Shown here: positions 7,981 through 15,596 of the stretch, in pieces
Position numbering within the stretch: position 1 is the first letter of the stretch
Layout of the letters: each line of letters opens with the position of its first letter
Origin: DSUN01 sp035527715
GTDB taxonomy: Bacteria > Planctomycetota > PUPC01 > DSUN01
Reading direction: 5' to 3'
Assembly: GCA_035527715.1 (NCBI GenBank)
Contig: DATKZY010000195.1
Coordinates: 1-36,582, forward strand
Length of the DNA: 36,582 nt
The notes under the pieces: model-generated
Told to the model about the DNA's origin: nothing
Seen by the model: the letters and a program-made list of their open reading frames with translations, nothing else
Database searches by the model: none
Translations under genes and position numbers: made by a program

Positions 7981-9033
7981 ATGGGTTCCGGACAGGCCGA
8001 TGGGGCCGCGGGCCGGCCGCTGCGTGCGGAGGTTCTGCGGCAGCTTCGTTCGACGTATGGGCCTGCGGTGCTCGAGACCGAAGCCGGCTCGGCGGGGCTC
8101 TACGCGCTGCTGGGCCAGGTGGGCCTCCTCGAGCGCCGCTGCCGCAACCCCGTGCTGGTGGCGGGCACGGGGAGCGTCGCCCCGAAGCTGAAGCTGGCCC
8201 AGGCGCTCGGCAAGCTCGACACGGTGGGGCTCGACCTCGTGGCCGCGTGCGTGAACGAGCTGCTGGCCCGGGCCGCCCTGCCGCTGTTCTGCCTGTGCCA
8301 CCTGGCGACGGGCGAGGTCGAACCGTCGGTGCCGCTCCAGATCATCCGGGGCGTTGCGAAGGGGTGCCGCCAGGCCGACTGCGCGCTCCTGGAGGGCGCG
8401 ATGGACTCGCTGCCCGGCCCCCGCGCTCCGGGCGAATGCCACCTGGTCGGCTTCGCCGTGGGCATGGTCGAGCGCGCGCGCCTGCTCGACGGCCCCCGCG
8501 CGGCCCGGCCCGGGGACCGGGTGCTGGGTATCGCGTCGTCGGGGCTTCACGCGGGGGGCTTCGAGCGGGCGGCTCGGCTGCTCGTCGAGACGCACGGGCT
8601 GAGGCCGGAGGAGCAGCCGCCCGAGCTCGCCTGCCCCCTGGGCGAGGAGCTTCTGCGCCCCGCGCGCATCTACGTCCGCTCGGTGCGCGCGGTCCTCGAG
8701 CGTTACCGGGTGAAGGGCGTGGTGCACGGGCTGGCCCGCGTGGCCGAGGGGGGCCTGGTGGGGGCTGTGGCGAGCGCGATCGGCCGGCGGTGCGTGGCGC
8801 GCCTCGAGCGGGCCGCCCTGCCGCGCCAGCCCGTCTTCGGCCTCATTCAACGCCTGGGCGCGATCCCCGACGACGAGATGTTCCGCACGTTCAACATGGG
8901 CGTCGGGATGGTCGCCGTCGTCGCGCCGTTCTATGCCGACGCGGCGATCCGCCGCATCCGGCGCTCCGGGGAGCGTGCGACGGTCATCGGCGAGGTCGCT
9001 GAGGGCAGCGGCCCGGCGGTGGAACTCGTCTGA
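7981..9033 (+). CDS. PurM/AIR-synthase-like protein with altered active-site motifs
   Basis: The 350-residue product (ATG at 7981 after a GGGGGG stretch; an in-frame GTG at 7960 is possible) follows the fold of phosphoribosylformylglycinamidine cyclo-ligase along its whole length. Clear matches are 'KLDTVGLDLVAACVNELL', 'LATGEVEPSVPLQIIRGVAKGC', 'GIASSGLHAGGFERAARLL', 'ARIYVRSVRAVLERY' and 'MFRTFNMGVGMV'. The catalytic and ATP/Mg motifs are not the standard ones: GTDGVGTK is GTGSVAPK (62-69), the FLDYxATG segment is FCLCHLATG (103-111), GGETAEMPG is EGAMDSLPG (138-146), and the HLTGGG segment is GLARVAEGG. It is probably not a working PurM of purine synthesis; a diverged paralogue or pseudoenzyme is more likely. 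The CBS gene follows closely. Confidence 0.8.
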   Translation: MGSGQADGAAGRPLRAEVLRQLRSTYGPAVLETEAGSAGLYALLGQVGLLERRCRNPVLVAGTGSVAPKLKLAQALGKLDTVGLDLVAACVNELLARAALPLFCLCHLATGEVEPSVPLQIIRGVAKGCRQADCALLEGAMDSLPGPRAPGECHLVGFAVGMVERARLLDGPRAARPGDRVLGIASSGLHAGGFERAARLLVETHGLRPEEQPPELACPLGEELLRPARIYVRSVRAVLERYRVKGVVHGLARVAEGGLVGAVASAIGRRCVARLERAALPRQPVFGLIQRLGAIPDDEMFRTFNMGVGMVAVVAPFYADAAIRRIRRSGERATVIGEVAEGSGPAVELV

Positions 9034-9059
9034 CGCGGCGCCCGCAGGAGGCGATGCCG

Positions 9060-9476
9060 ATGCAGATCCGCAAGCTGATGCACGCGGAGGTCATCACGCT
9101 CCAGGCCGACGAGCCTCTGATGCGCGCCGTGGAGCTCACCACCGCCGAGCACATCCGGCACCTCCCCGTCCTCGACGGGGACCGCCTCGTCGGCATGCTC
9201 AGCGTGGGGGACATCAAGCACGCCACCCCGTCGCCGCTGGTCGAGGGGAGCCAGGCCGAGTACCACCAGGTGTTCCACGAGACGCCGGTGAGCCGCATCA
9301 TGCGCCGCTGTCCCATCACCGCCGGCCCGGAGGCGAGCCTGGCCGAGATCGTCCGCCTGATGGTCGAGAACAAGATCGGAGCCGTCCCCGTCGTCGAGGG
9401 CGGCAAGCTCGTCGGCATCGTGTCGGAGCTGGACGTCCTTCGCGCGTTCCTCGAAGTCCTGAAGGCCCTCGAGTAG
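9060..9476 (+). CDS. CBS-domain pair protein
   Basis: A 138-residue protein made of two CBS motifs: 'MQIRKLMHAEVITLQADEPLMRAVELTTAEHIRHLPVLDGDRLVGMLSVGDI' (cited in part) and 'VSRIMRRCP..' to 'KIGAVPVVEGGKLVGIVSELDVLRAF'. Such stand-alone pairs form a Bateman module that binds adenosine nucleotides and acts as an energy or ligand sensor, often with a partner protein. An AGGAGG at 9046-9051 lies eight bases before the ATG at 9060 but only two before the in-frame ATG at 9054, so 9060 is chosen as the start. It lies 26 bp after the PurM-like gene, so co-transcription is likely and functional pairing is possible. Confidence 0.9.
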   Translation: MQIRKLMHAEVITLQADEPLMRAVELTTAEHIRHLPVLDGDRLVGMLSVGDIKHATPSPLVEGSQAEYHQVFHETPVSRIMRRCPITAGPEASLAEIVRLMVENKIGAVPVVEGGKLVGIVSELDVLRAFLEVLKALE

Positions 9477-9501
9477 TTCCTCCAACACCGCTCCTCGGGA
9501 A

Positions 9502-9533
9502 GCTCGGGGCGCCCTGAGCCTGTCGCGGGGCGC
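9502..9533. repeat. 32-bp dispersed palindromic repeat, copy 1
   Basis: The stretch containing GCGCCCTGAGCCTGTCGC can fold as a hairpin (GCGCCC arm with GGGCGC). It matches the segment at 23041-23072 at 31 of 32 positions. Here it is intergenic, between the CBS gene and mutL. The rest of the 118-bp gap shows only a possible SD (GGAAGGA at 9578). Confidence 0.8.
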
Positions 9534-9594
9534 TGCGCTCGCGTCACGCGGGGACGGCCGCGAGCGAACTCCTGTGTGGAAGGATGGGATCGCC

Positions 9595-11391
9595 GTGGGC
9601 GTGATCCGCGAGTTGCCCGAGCTGGTGGCCAACAAGATCGCCGCGGGCGAGGTGATCGAGCGGCCGGCCTCCGTCGTCAAGGAGCTGGTCGAGAACGCCA
9701 TTGACGCGGGGGCATCGCGGGTGGAAATCCAGCTCGAGGAGGGGGGCAAAAGGCTCGTGCGGGTGACGGATAACGGCTCGGGGATGGACCCCGACGATGC
9801 GGCGATGTGCTTCCGCCGGCACGCGACGAGCAAGCTGAGGACCTCGGACGACCTGTTTTTCATCACCACGCTGGGCTTCCGCGGCGAGGCCCTGCCCAGC
9901 GTGGGCGCCGTGGCCCGCGCGCGGCTCGTCACCCGTCCGCCCGGCGCCCCCTCGGGCACCGAGGTCGAGGTCGCCGGCGGCAGGATGGGCGAGCCGAAGG
10001 CCGCCGGCGCCCCCCAGGGCACGACGGTCGAGGTCCGCGACCTCTTCTTCAACACCCCCGCCCGACAGAAGTTCCTGCGGTCGCCCCGCACGGAGCTGGG
10101 GCACGTGATGGACATGGTGATGCGGATCGCCCTGCCGCACGAGCAGATTCACTTCGTGGTCTCGAACGACGGGAAGACGCTCGTGAACGCGCCGCCGGCG
10201 CCGGGGCGCCGCGAGCGGGTGGCGGCCTTCGTGGGCGCCGACCTGGCGGCGGCCCTGCTGCCCGTGGCGGGCGGCGACGGCCCGCTCGCCGTCGAGGGCC
10301 TCATCGCGCCGCCCGACCACGCGCGCGGCTCCACGGCCATGCAGTTTCTGTTCCTCAACCGCCGCTACGTCCGCGACAGGGCGCTCGCCGGCGCCATTCG
10401 ACAGGCCTACGAGGGTCTGCTGCCCCGCGGCCGCTTCCCCGCCCTCTTCCTGTTCCTTCAGATGGACCCGCGCGAGGCGGACTTCAACGTGCATCCCACG
10501 AAGATCGAGGTCCGCTTCCGCCAGGGGCGGCGGGTCTTCGCCTGCGTGCTCGATGCCTTGCGCTCCGCCCTGGCGGCGGCCGACCTCGCGCCCCCGCTAC
10601 GGCCAAGCCTGGGCGACGCCGCGCGCCCCTCCGAGCCCGTGCCGACCTCCTGGGACGACGCCCGCGGCTCCGTTCCCGTCGCGCGGCACGCGGCACGCGG
10701 GGCGAGCCTGGCCTTCGCCGAGCCGCCCGAGCACCTGGACGACGCGCGCACCCGGCCCCGCGCCCTGCCCGCGGCTCCCGACCCCTTTGCCGTGCCGGGC
10801 AGCCGCCCCCCGTTCTTCCAGGTGCACGACACGTACATCGTCGAGGAGACGGCCGCGGGCTTCCGCGTGACCGACCAGCACGCGCTTCACGAGCGCGTGC
10901 TCTACGAGGAGCTGCTCGAGCGCAGCGCGGGGGCCGGGGTCGAGTCGCAGCGCCTGCTGATGCCCGAGGTGGTGGCCCTCAGCCCGGCCGAGGCCGCGGT
11001 GGCGGCCGAGGTGCTCGAGCCGCTGCGCGCCCTGGGCCTCGAGGCCGAGGCGTTCGGCGAGAACACCCTCGCCGTCCACGCCGTGCCGCGCCTGGCGCGC
11101 GACGTGGACGTGGCGCAGCTCGTGCACGATCTGTTGGCGGAGTTGGCCGAGGGCGCCGAAGCGGCGGGGGCTGCGGCCTCCGCCGTGGACGCGCAGCGGC
11201 AGCGCCTGGCGCGTGCCTTGGCCTGTAAGGCCGCGGTGAAGGCCGGCGACCGGCTCCGCGAGAGCGAGATCGAGGCCCTGCTGGCCCGCAGGGGCCCCCT
11301 CGGCCCCAAGGCCGAGAGCTGCCCCCACGGGCGCCCCACCTCGCTCGTCTTCTCGCTCGCCGACCTCGAGCGCCAGTTCAAACGCAAGTGA
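9595..11391 (+). CDS. mutL: DNA mismatch repair protein MutL, endonuclease type
   Basis: The 598-residue product starts at the GTG at 9595 (GGAAGGA about 10 bp upstream; GTG at 9601 or 9574 also possible), giving the usual opening V-I-R-E-L-P-E-L-V-A-N-K-I-A-A-G-E-V. The GHKL ATPase motifs are present: KELVENAIDAG (E30, N34), DNGSGM, GFRGEALPSVGAVA and the NTPARQKFL loop. The C-terminal domain holds the metal-binding endonuclease motif DQHA-x2-E-x4-E (DQHALHERVLYE from D427) together with ACKAAVKAGD (~543) and CPHGRPT (~576). It should therefore nick DNA during mismatch repair, as in bacteria lacking MutH. The central linker is Pro/Ala-rich and poorly conserved. No mutS is in the window. Confidence 0.95.
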   Translation: MGVIRELPELVANKIAAGEVIERPASVVKELVENAIDAGASRVEIQLEEGGKRLVRVTDNGSGMDPDDAAMCFRRHATSKLRTSDDLFFITTLGFRGEALPSVGAVARARLVTRPPGAPSGTEVEVAGGRMGEPKAAGAPQGTTVEVRDLFFNTPARQKFLRSPRTELGHVMDMVMRIALPHEQIHFVVSNDGKTLVNAPPAPGRRERVAAFVGADLAAALLPVAGGDGPLAVEGLIAPPDHARGSTAMQFLFLNRRYVRDRALAGAIRQAYEGLLPRGRFPALFLFLQMDPREADFNVHPTKIEVRFRQGRRVFACVLDALRSALAAADLAPPLRPSLGDAARPSEPVPTSWDDARGSVPVARHAARGASLAFAEPPEHLDDARTRPRALPAAPDPFAVPGSRPPFFQVHDTYIVEETAAGFRVTDQHALHERVLYEELLERSAGAGVESQRLLMPEVVALSPAEAAVAAEVLEPLRALGLEAEAFGENTLAVHAVPRLARDVDVAQLVHDLLAELAEGAEAAGAAASAVDAQRQRLARALACKAAVKAGDRLRESEIEALLARRGPLGPKAESCPHGRPTSLVFSLADLERQFKRK

Positions 11392-11407
11392 ACCGAAGGA
11401 GACCCTC

Positions 11408-13591
11408 GTGGGCAAGCTGGCAAGGCGCCTGATTCTTCTGCTCGTGCTCACCGGCCTCGGCGTCGGGGTCGGCGTCTACATGCACCTCAAGGTCCGGGAG
11501 GCCGACGGACGCGCGTCGTCCGCCGAGATCGAGGCGAAGGTTCGGGAGGCCCAACGGCGTGCGTCGCCCGCCCCACCCGACGAGGAGCTCCGGCAGCCGA
11601 CCGCCGTGGTGGACGCCTTGCTGGCCCTGAGCGAAATCCGCGCGATGGCGAAGGACGCGCCCGACGAGGCGGTCCGCCGCCTCCGAGCGCTCGTCGAGAA
11701 GGCGCCGGACAGCCCGGAGGCGTCGGAGGCCCGCATCATCCTCGCCGATCTCCTGGCCAAGGGGGGCGACGTGCCCGGCGCCCTCGCGTTCCTCGACGCC
11801 GTCATCGCGGAGCCGAACGCCGGGCCGCGCGCAACCCGCGCCCGCATCGAGCGCGCCCGGCTCCACGCGAAGACCGACCCCGCCGCCGCGCGCCGCGAGC
11901 TCGAGGCCATCCTGGGCGATGACCAGCACCTGCCCGCCCTCCAGCTCCAGGCGCGCCTCGAGCTCGGCCTGCTCGACATCCAGGGGGGCGAGTTCCTGCG
12001 GGCCATCGCCACCCTCACCCCGCTCACCCAGCGCAACTATGCCGAGAAGGCCCCCGCTCTCGAGGCCATCCGACGGGCCATCGAGGGCCACGCCGACCGG
12101 CTCGCCAAGGGCAACGACCCCGCGGCCATCCTCGCCTGGGGCGACGAGATGATCCGCATATTCCCCCAGCTCGACGCCATGCGGAGCACCCTGCGGTACC
12201 ACCAGGCCGCGGCGCTCCGCCAGTCCGGACGCCTGAGCGACGCGCGCATCCTTGCCGAGCGGCTACGCCGCGACGACCCGGCTCTCGAGCCGGCCTGCAC
12301 AGCCGAGCTGGAGCGCATCACCGAGGCCGAGGCCGCCGCCGGCATCCTCCGCGGCCCCGCCGCCTTCCTCAAGGCCAAGGCCGAGGGCCGAGAGGCCCGC
12401 GCTCACCTCGACGGCGATATCGCCGCCGACGCCACGTGGACGCCCGACAAGGGCCCCCTCGTCCTCACCGCCCAGGTGACGGTGAAGCCCGGCGTCACCC
12501 TCACGATCGAGCCCGGCTGCGTCGTACAATTCCTCCTGGGGGCGCGCCTCGTCGTGCAGGGCACCCTGATCGCCCGCGGGACCGCGGAGGCCCCGGTCCG
12601 CTTCACCAGCGCCGTCGAGAAGTCCCCCACCCCCTTCGATGGCGACGGGGTCCTCTTCGCGGATTCGAGCGCGGACGACCGCTGCGTGCTGGAGCACTGC
12701 CTCGTCGAGTACCAGCGGGTGGGCGTCGCCTGCGCCGCCGCGTCGCCGACCCTGCGCCACTGCGTCCTCGCCCGCAACGGCAACGCCGCGCTCCATGTCA
12801 CCGACGGCGCCGGGCCGCGCATCGAGGCCCCCTGCCGCATCGAGCACAACGACGCCCTGGGCATCCGCGCCGATGGAGCGGTCGTCGCGGTCCGCCGGTG
12901 CCTCGTCCTCAGCAACGGCGGCGACGGCATCCGGCTCACCAACCGGAGCAAGGGCACCATCGAGGGCTGCCGCATCCGCGACAACGGCGGCCACGGCATC
13001 GCCTGCGACAACTTCGCTTCGCCCACCATCCAGGCCAACGAGATCGCCGCGAACCAGGGCTGCGGCATCCGCTGCAACCGCTTCTCCCAGCCCGCCATCC
13101 AGGGAAACGTCATCCGCGAGAACCAGGGCAGCGGCATCCGGTGCTCGCTCGACTCCGCCTCGACAATCGCCGGCAACCTCATCGAGGCCAACGGCGACCA
13201 CCCCATCATCCTCGAGAAGAGCGACGGCCTCATCAAGGGCAACACCATCGTGCGCAACCGCCCCTACGGCCTGAACTGCCTGGCGAGCGCCTCGCCCCAG
13301 ATCGAGGACAACTGGATCGAGGGCAACGGCAGATGCGGCATCATCTGCGGCGAGGCCAGCTCCCCTGTCATCACCCGCAACGCCATCCTCGGCCAGGCCA
13401 AGGCCATCAGCACCTCGAGCACCCTCGCCGTCCAGGCCCGCGACAACTACTTCGGAGAGGTGGACGACGCACGGGTCGAGGCCCTGATCTTCGACAAGGG
13501 CGACGAGCAGACCCTCGGCGAGGTCGTCTGGAAGCCCCGCCTCCCCTCCGCGCCGCCGCGGCCGGCCGCCCCGAGCCTCGACCTGCCCTGA
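11408..13591 (+). CDS. Membrane-anchored TPR plus right-handed beta-helix protein
   Basis: A 727-residue protein starting at the GTG at 11408, with AAGGAGA about 7 bp upstream and 16 bp after mutL. An N-terminal signal anchor (LARRLILLLVLTGLGVGVGVYMHL) is followed by TPR-like helical repeats to about residue 320 (VRRLRALVEKAPDSPEASEARIILADLL, ARRELEAILGDDQHLPAL, YHQAAALRQSGRLSDARILAERL). The C-terminal ~390 residues form a NosD/PbH1-type beta-helix. A 'VTVKPGVTLTIEPGCVVQF' opening is followed by about 13 coils of about 22 residues, such as 'NEIAANQGCGIRCNRFSQPAIQ' (in part) and 'NVIRENQGSGIRCS'. It should sit outside the cytoplasmic membrane; its ligand is unknown. Its link to mutL appears to be positional only. 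Confidence 0.88.
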   Translation: MGKLARRLILLLVLTGLGVGVGVYMHLKVREADGRASSAEIEAKVREAQRRASPAPPDEELRQPTAVVDALLALSEIRAMAKDAPDEAVRRLRALVEKAPDSPEASEARIILADLLAKGGDVPGALAFLDAVIAEPNAGPRATRARIERARLHAKTDPAAARRELEAILGDDQHLPALQLQARLELGLLDIQGGEFLRAIATLTPLTQRNYAEKAPALEAIRRAIEGHADRLAKGNDPAAILAWGDEMIRIFPQLDAMRSTLRYHQAAALRQSGRLSDARILAERLRRDDPALEPACTAELERITEAEAAAGILRGPAAFLKAKAEGREARAHLDGDIAADATWTPDKGPLVLTAQVTVKPGVTLTIEPGCVVQFLLGARLVVQGTLIARGTAEAPVRFTSAVEKSPTPFDGDGVLFADSSADDRCVLEHCLVEYQRVGVACAAASPTLRHCVLARNGNAALHVTDGAGPRIEAPCRIEHNDALGIRADGAVVAVRRCLVLSNGGDGIRLTNRSKGTIEGCRIRDNGGHGIACDNFASPTIQANEIAANQGCGIRCNRFSQPAIQGNVIRENQGSGIRCSLDSASTIAGNLIEANGDHPIILEKSDGLIKGNTIVRNRPYGLNCLASASPQIEDNWIEGNGRCGIICGEASSPVITRNAILGQAKAISTSSTLAVQARDNYFGEVDDARVEALIFDKGDEQTLGEVVWKPRLPSAPPRPAAPSLDLP

Positions 13592-13593
13592 AA

Positions 13594-13666
13594 TGAGGCA
13601 ATGACCAATGGAGGGGGAGCGCTTGCGGTTCGTCATTGGGCACTGGTCATTCCCCCTGGTGCCTCA
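13594..13666. terminator. Repeat-rich stem-loop between convergent genes
   Basis: Between the stops of the beta-helix gene and the phosphoesterase lies an imperfect inverted repeat. TGAGGCA (13594-13600) pairs with TGCCTCA (13660-13666) and GGGGG (13613-13617) pairs with CCCCC (13652-13656). The interior holds CAATGACCAATG-type heptad units on both arms. With no T-run it is not a canonical terminator, but its place between converging transcription units suggests a bidirectional one. Confidence 0.5.
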
Positions 13667-14608
13667 CTCGTCGGCGTGGGGCTCGGCGACGCCTTTCTCG
13701 GCGTCGGCGGCGCCCAGCTTCTCGGCCAGGGCAGGAGGGAGGCCGCTGGCCAGGAGCTTCTCCCGCGTCGCCGCCACGTCGTAGGGCACGCGGCGGAGCT
13801 CGACGCTCTGCTCCTGGTCGTCGTAGATGGCGTAGGAGGCGGCGGGATTCCCGTCGCGCGACTGGCCGACCGAGCCGACGTTGACCACGGTGATCGTGGC
13901 CTCGAGGTCGAGCTGCACGCGGGGGCCGCACAGGGGCCTGGGGGGTTCCATGCAGATGACGTTGCCAGCGAAGCGGACGAGTTGGTCGGCGCGGAGCTGC
14001 CAGATGCCGGGAATATGGGTGTGGCCCAGGAAGCAGAGGCCCACGCCAGTCATCAGGGGCGCCTCGAGGGCCTTCTGGGCGCGACGGCCGCTCAGGACGT
14101 AGTGGAACAGCGGGTCGCGCGGCGAGGCATGCACGCACAACACCCCGGTGGCCAGGAACAGGTGGTCCCGGCTCTGCTGGGCCAGGAACTGGCGGAACGG
14201 CTCGGCGAGGTGTTCCCGGGTCCAACGGGTCGAGGCCTTGGCGTTCGCGGTGACGGGGATGTACTTGCGCTTCTGGGGGTCCTGGTACTGCCGCGCGACC
14301 GCCGCAAAGTCCCCCAGGCCCGCCTGGGTGGCCAGGAACTCGACGTCGGCCGGATCGTGGAAGTCCACGAACTCGAAGCGGCCGACGACGGCGGCGTCGT
14401 GGTTGCCCATGCAGTAGCGGAGGGAATAGCCCTTCCTGGCCAGCGAGCTGAGGCCCGAGATGACCTCGGCCGGGTTGGGGCCGTAGCCCACGAGGTCGCC
14501 GAGCGACACGATGCTGCGGAGGCCCTCGACCCCCGCCAGGTCGCGGTAGACGGCCTGAAGGGCCTCGAGGTTGGCGTGGATGTCGGAGAGGATTGCGTGC
14601 CTGGGCAT
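13664..14608 (-). CDS. Calcineurin-like metallophosphoesterase (YfcE/MJ0936-like)
   Basis: The 314-residue product opens with 'MPRHAILSDIHANLEALQAV', the D-x-H motif of metallophosphoesterases. It continues with 'SLGDLVGYGPNPAEVI' (GDxxGY), 'YCMGNHDAAVVG' (GNHD), 'VLCVHASPRDPL' (H-x-S) and 'CFLGHTHIPGIWQL' (GHTH), so all metal ligands are present. A late 'VVNVGSVGQSRDGNPAASYAIYD' matches the end of the diadenosine-tetraphosphatase-like/YfcE group. It is predicted to be a cytoplasmic phosphodiesterase or phosphatase; the substrate is unknown. It lies 19 bp after the last TPR gene and is the final gene of the minus-strand operon. The last ~15 residues (ADAEKGVAEPHADE) are an acidic tail. Confidence 0.9.
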   Translation of the reverse strand: MPRHAILSDIHANLEALQAVYRDLAGVEGLRSIVSLGDLVGYGPNPAEVISGLSSLARKGYSLRYCMGNHDAAVVGRFEFVDFHDPADVEFLATQAGLGDFAAVARQYQDPQKRKYIPVTANAKASTRWTREHLAEPFRQFLAQQSRDHLFLATGVLCVHASPRDPLFHYVLSGRRAQKALEAPLMTGVGLCFLGHTHIPGIWQLRADQLVRFAGNVICMEPPRPLCGPRVQLDLEATITVVNVGSVGQSRDGNPAASYAIYDDQEQSVELRRVPYDVAATREKLLASGLPPALAEKLGAADAEKGVAEPHADE

Positions 14609-14627
14609 GCTGCCTGCCTCGCCCCGA

Positions 14628-15596
14628 TCAGTGCTCGTGGTCGCGGTCGCGGCCGCTGGCGCTGAGGCGGTTGAGGATGTCGGCGCGGAGCCTGGCGACG
14701 GCGGCGCGGGCGATGGGGACGTAGGGCGAGTTGGGCGCCTCGCGCACCACGCGCTGAAAGGCCACCAGGGCGCTGTAGTAGTCGCGCGCGAAGTAATGGG
14801 CGACGGCGAGGTCGAACAGCAGGGCATCGCGCTGCGGCGCGTCCGGGTGCTGGGCGAGGAAGGCGGCCAGAGCGGCCGTCGTGTCGGCGCTCTTGCGCTG
14901 CGCCAGGTTGGCCCGGGCGATGCGCAGGCGGGCCTGGACGGCTGCCGGGCTGTCGGGCCACCGCTCGAGCACTTCGGCGAACGCGGTCGCCGCGTCGCCG
15001 AAGTGGTCCATGAGCAGGTAGCAGGCGCCCAGGCGATAGAGGGCCCAGGCCGCCTCCGGCCCGTCGGGGAACTTGGCGAGCATGAGGCGCAGGAGCTTGG
15101 TGGCGGCGAACAGCTCGCGGCGGGCCACGAGGGCCTCGATCTCGGAGCGCAGCGCGGCGGCCGCCTCGTCCTTCGCGCGGGCCAGCAAGGCGTCTATGTA
15201 GCGCTCGAAGGCGGCTTCCTTCTCCGGGTGCTTGCCGAGGGCCTCGCAGCAGCGGGCGATGATCCAGTGGGCCCTGGCCGCGGCGGGGTCGGCGGCGAAC
15301 GCCTCGGTGGCCGCCGCGGCATCGGCCAGCAGCGCCTCGTAGCGCTCCCGCAACGCCAGGCCGGTCCCCTCCTTACGCAGGTCGGTGAGCCGGGCCTCGA
15401 GGACCGCCACCGCGCGGGCCGCGGGCGTGGGCTCGGGCGCCGCCTTCTCGGGGGGCGGGGCGGCGGCAAAGGAGAGGGCTGCGGGAATAACCAATGAGGC
15501 AATGGCCAGTGACCAATGCCCAATGACCAAGTGGCCAGCGCTCCTCCTCCATTGGTCATTGGCCATTGGCCATTGGTCATTCGCGGTGGCGCTCAT
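14628..15596 (-). CDS. Secreted TPR protein 4, with repeat-encoded signal peptide
   Basis: A 322-residue protein whose ATG overlaps the stop of the preceding gene (ATGA). The N-terminal region has a polar stretch (SATANDQWPMANDQWRRS), a hydrophobic core (LVIGHWSLAIASLVIPAALS) and a c-region ending AAA, then a Pro/Ala linker. The first two blocks are translated from heptanucleotide repeats arranged as inverted arms (15491-15581). The mature part is alpha-helical TPR/YbgF-like: 'ATKLLRLMLAKFPDGPEAAWALYRLGACYLLMDHFGDAATAFAEVLERWP', 'QARLRIARANLAQRKSADTTAALAAFLAQHP', 'HYFARDYYSALVAFQRVVREAP' (cited in part). This layout is typical of periplasmic tetratricopeptide adaptor proteins. Its partner is unknown. 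Confidence 0.82.
   Translation of the reverse strand: MSATANDQWPMANDQWRRSAGHLVIGHWSLAIASLVIPAALSFAAAPPPEKAAPEPTPAARAVAVLEARLTDLRKEGTGLALRERYEALLADAAAATEAFAADPAAARAHWIIARCCEALGKHPEKEAAFERYIDALLARAKDEAAAALRSEIEALVARRELFAATKLLRLMLAKFPDGPEAAWALYRLGACYLLMDHFGDAATAFAEVLERWPDSPAAVQARLRIARANLAQRKSADTTAALAAFLAQHPDAPQRDALLFDLAVAHYFARDYYSALVAFQRVVREAPNSPYVPIARAAVARLRADILNRLSASGRDRDHEH
15491..15581. repeat. Inverted heptanucleotide arrays, CCAATGR type, inside TPR4 start
   Basis: On the plus strand the left arm (15491-15537) contains degenerate CCAATGA/CCAATGG/CCAGTGA units. The right arm (15550-15581) contains the complementary CATTGGT/CATTGGC units. About 12 bp of non-repeat sequence separates the arms, so the mRNA can form a long imperfect hairpin right after the TPR4 start codon. 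Confidence 0.85.
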
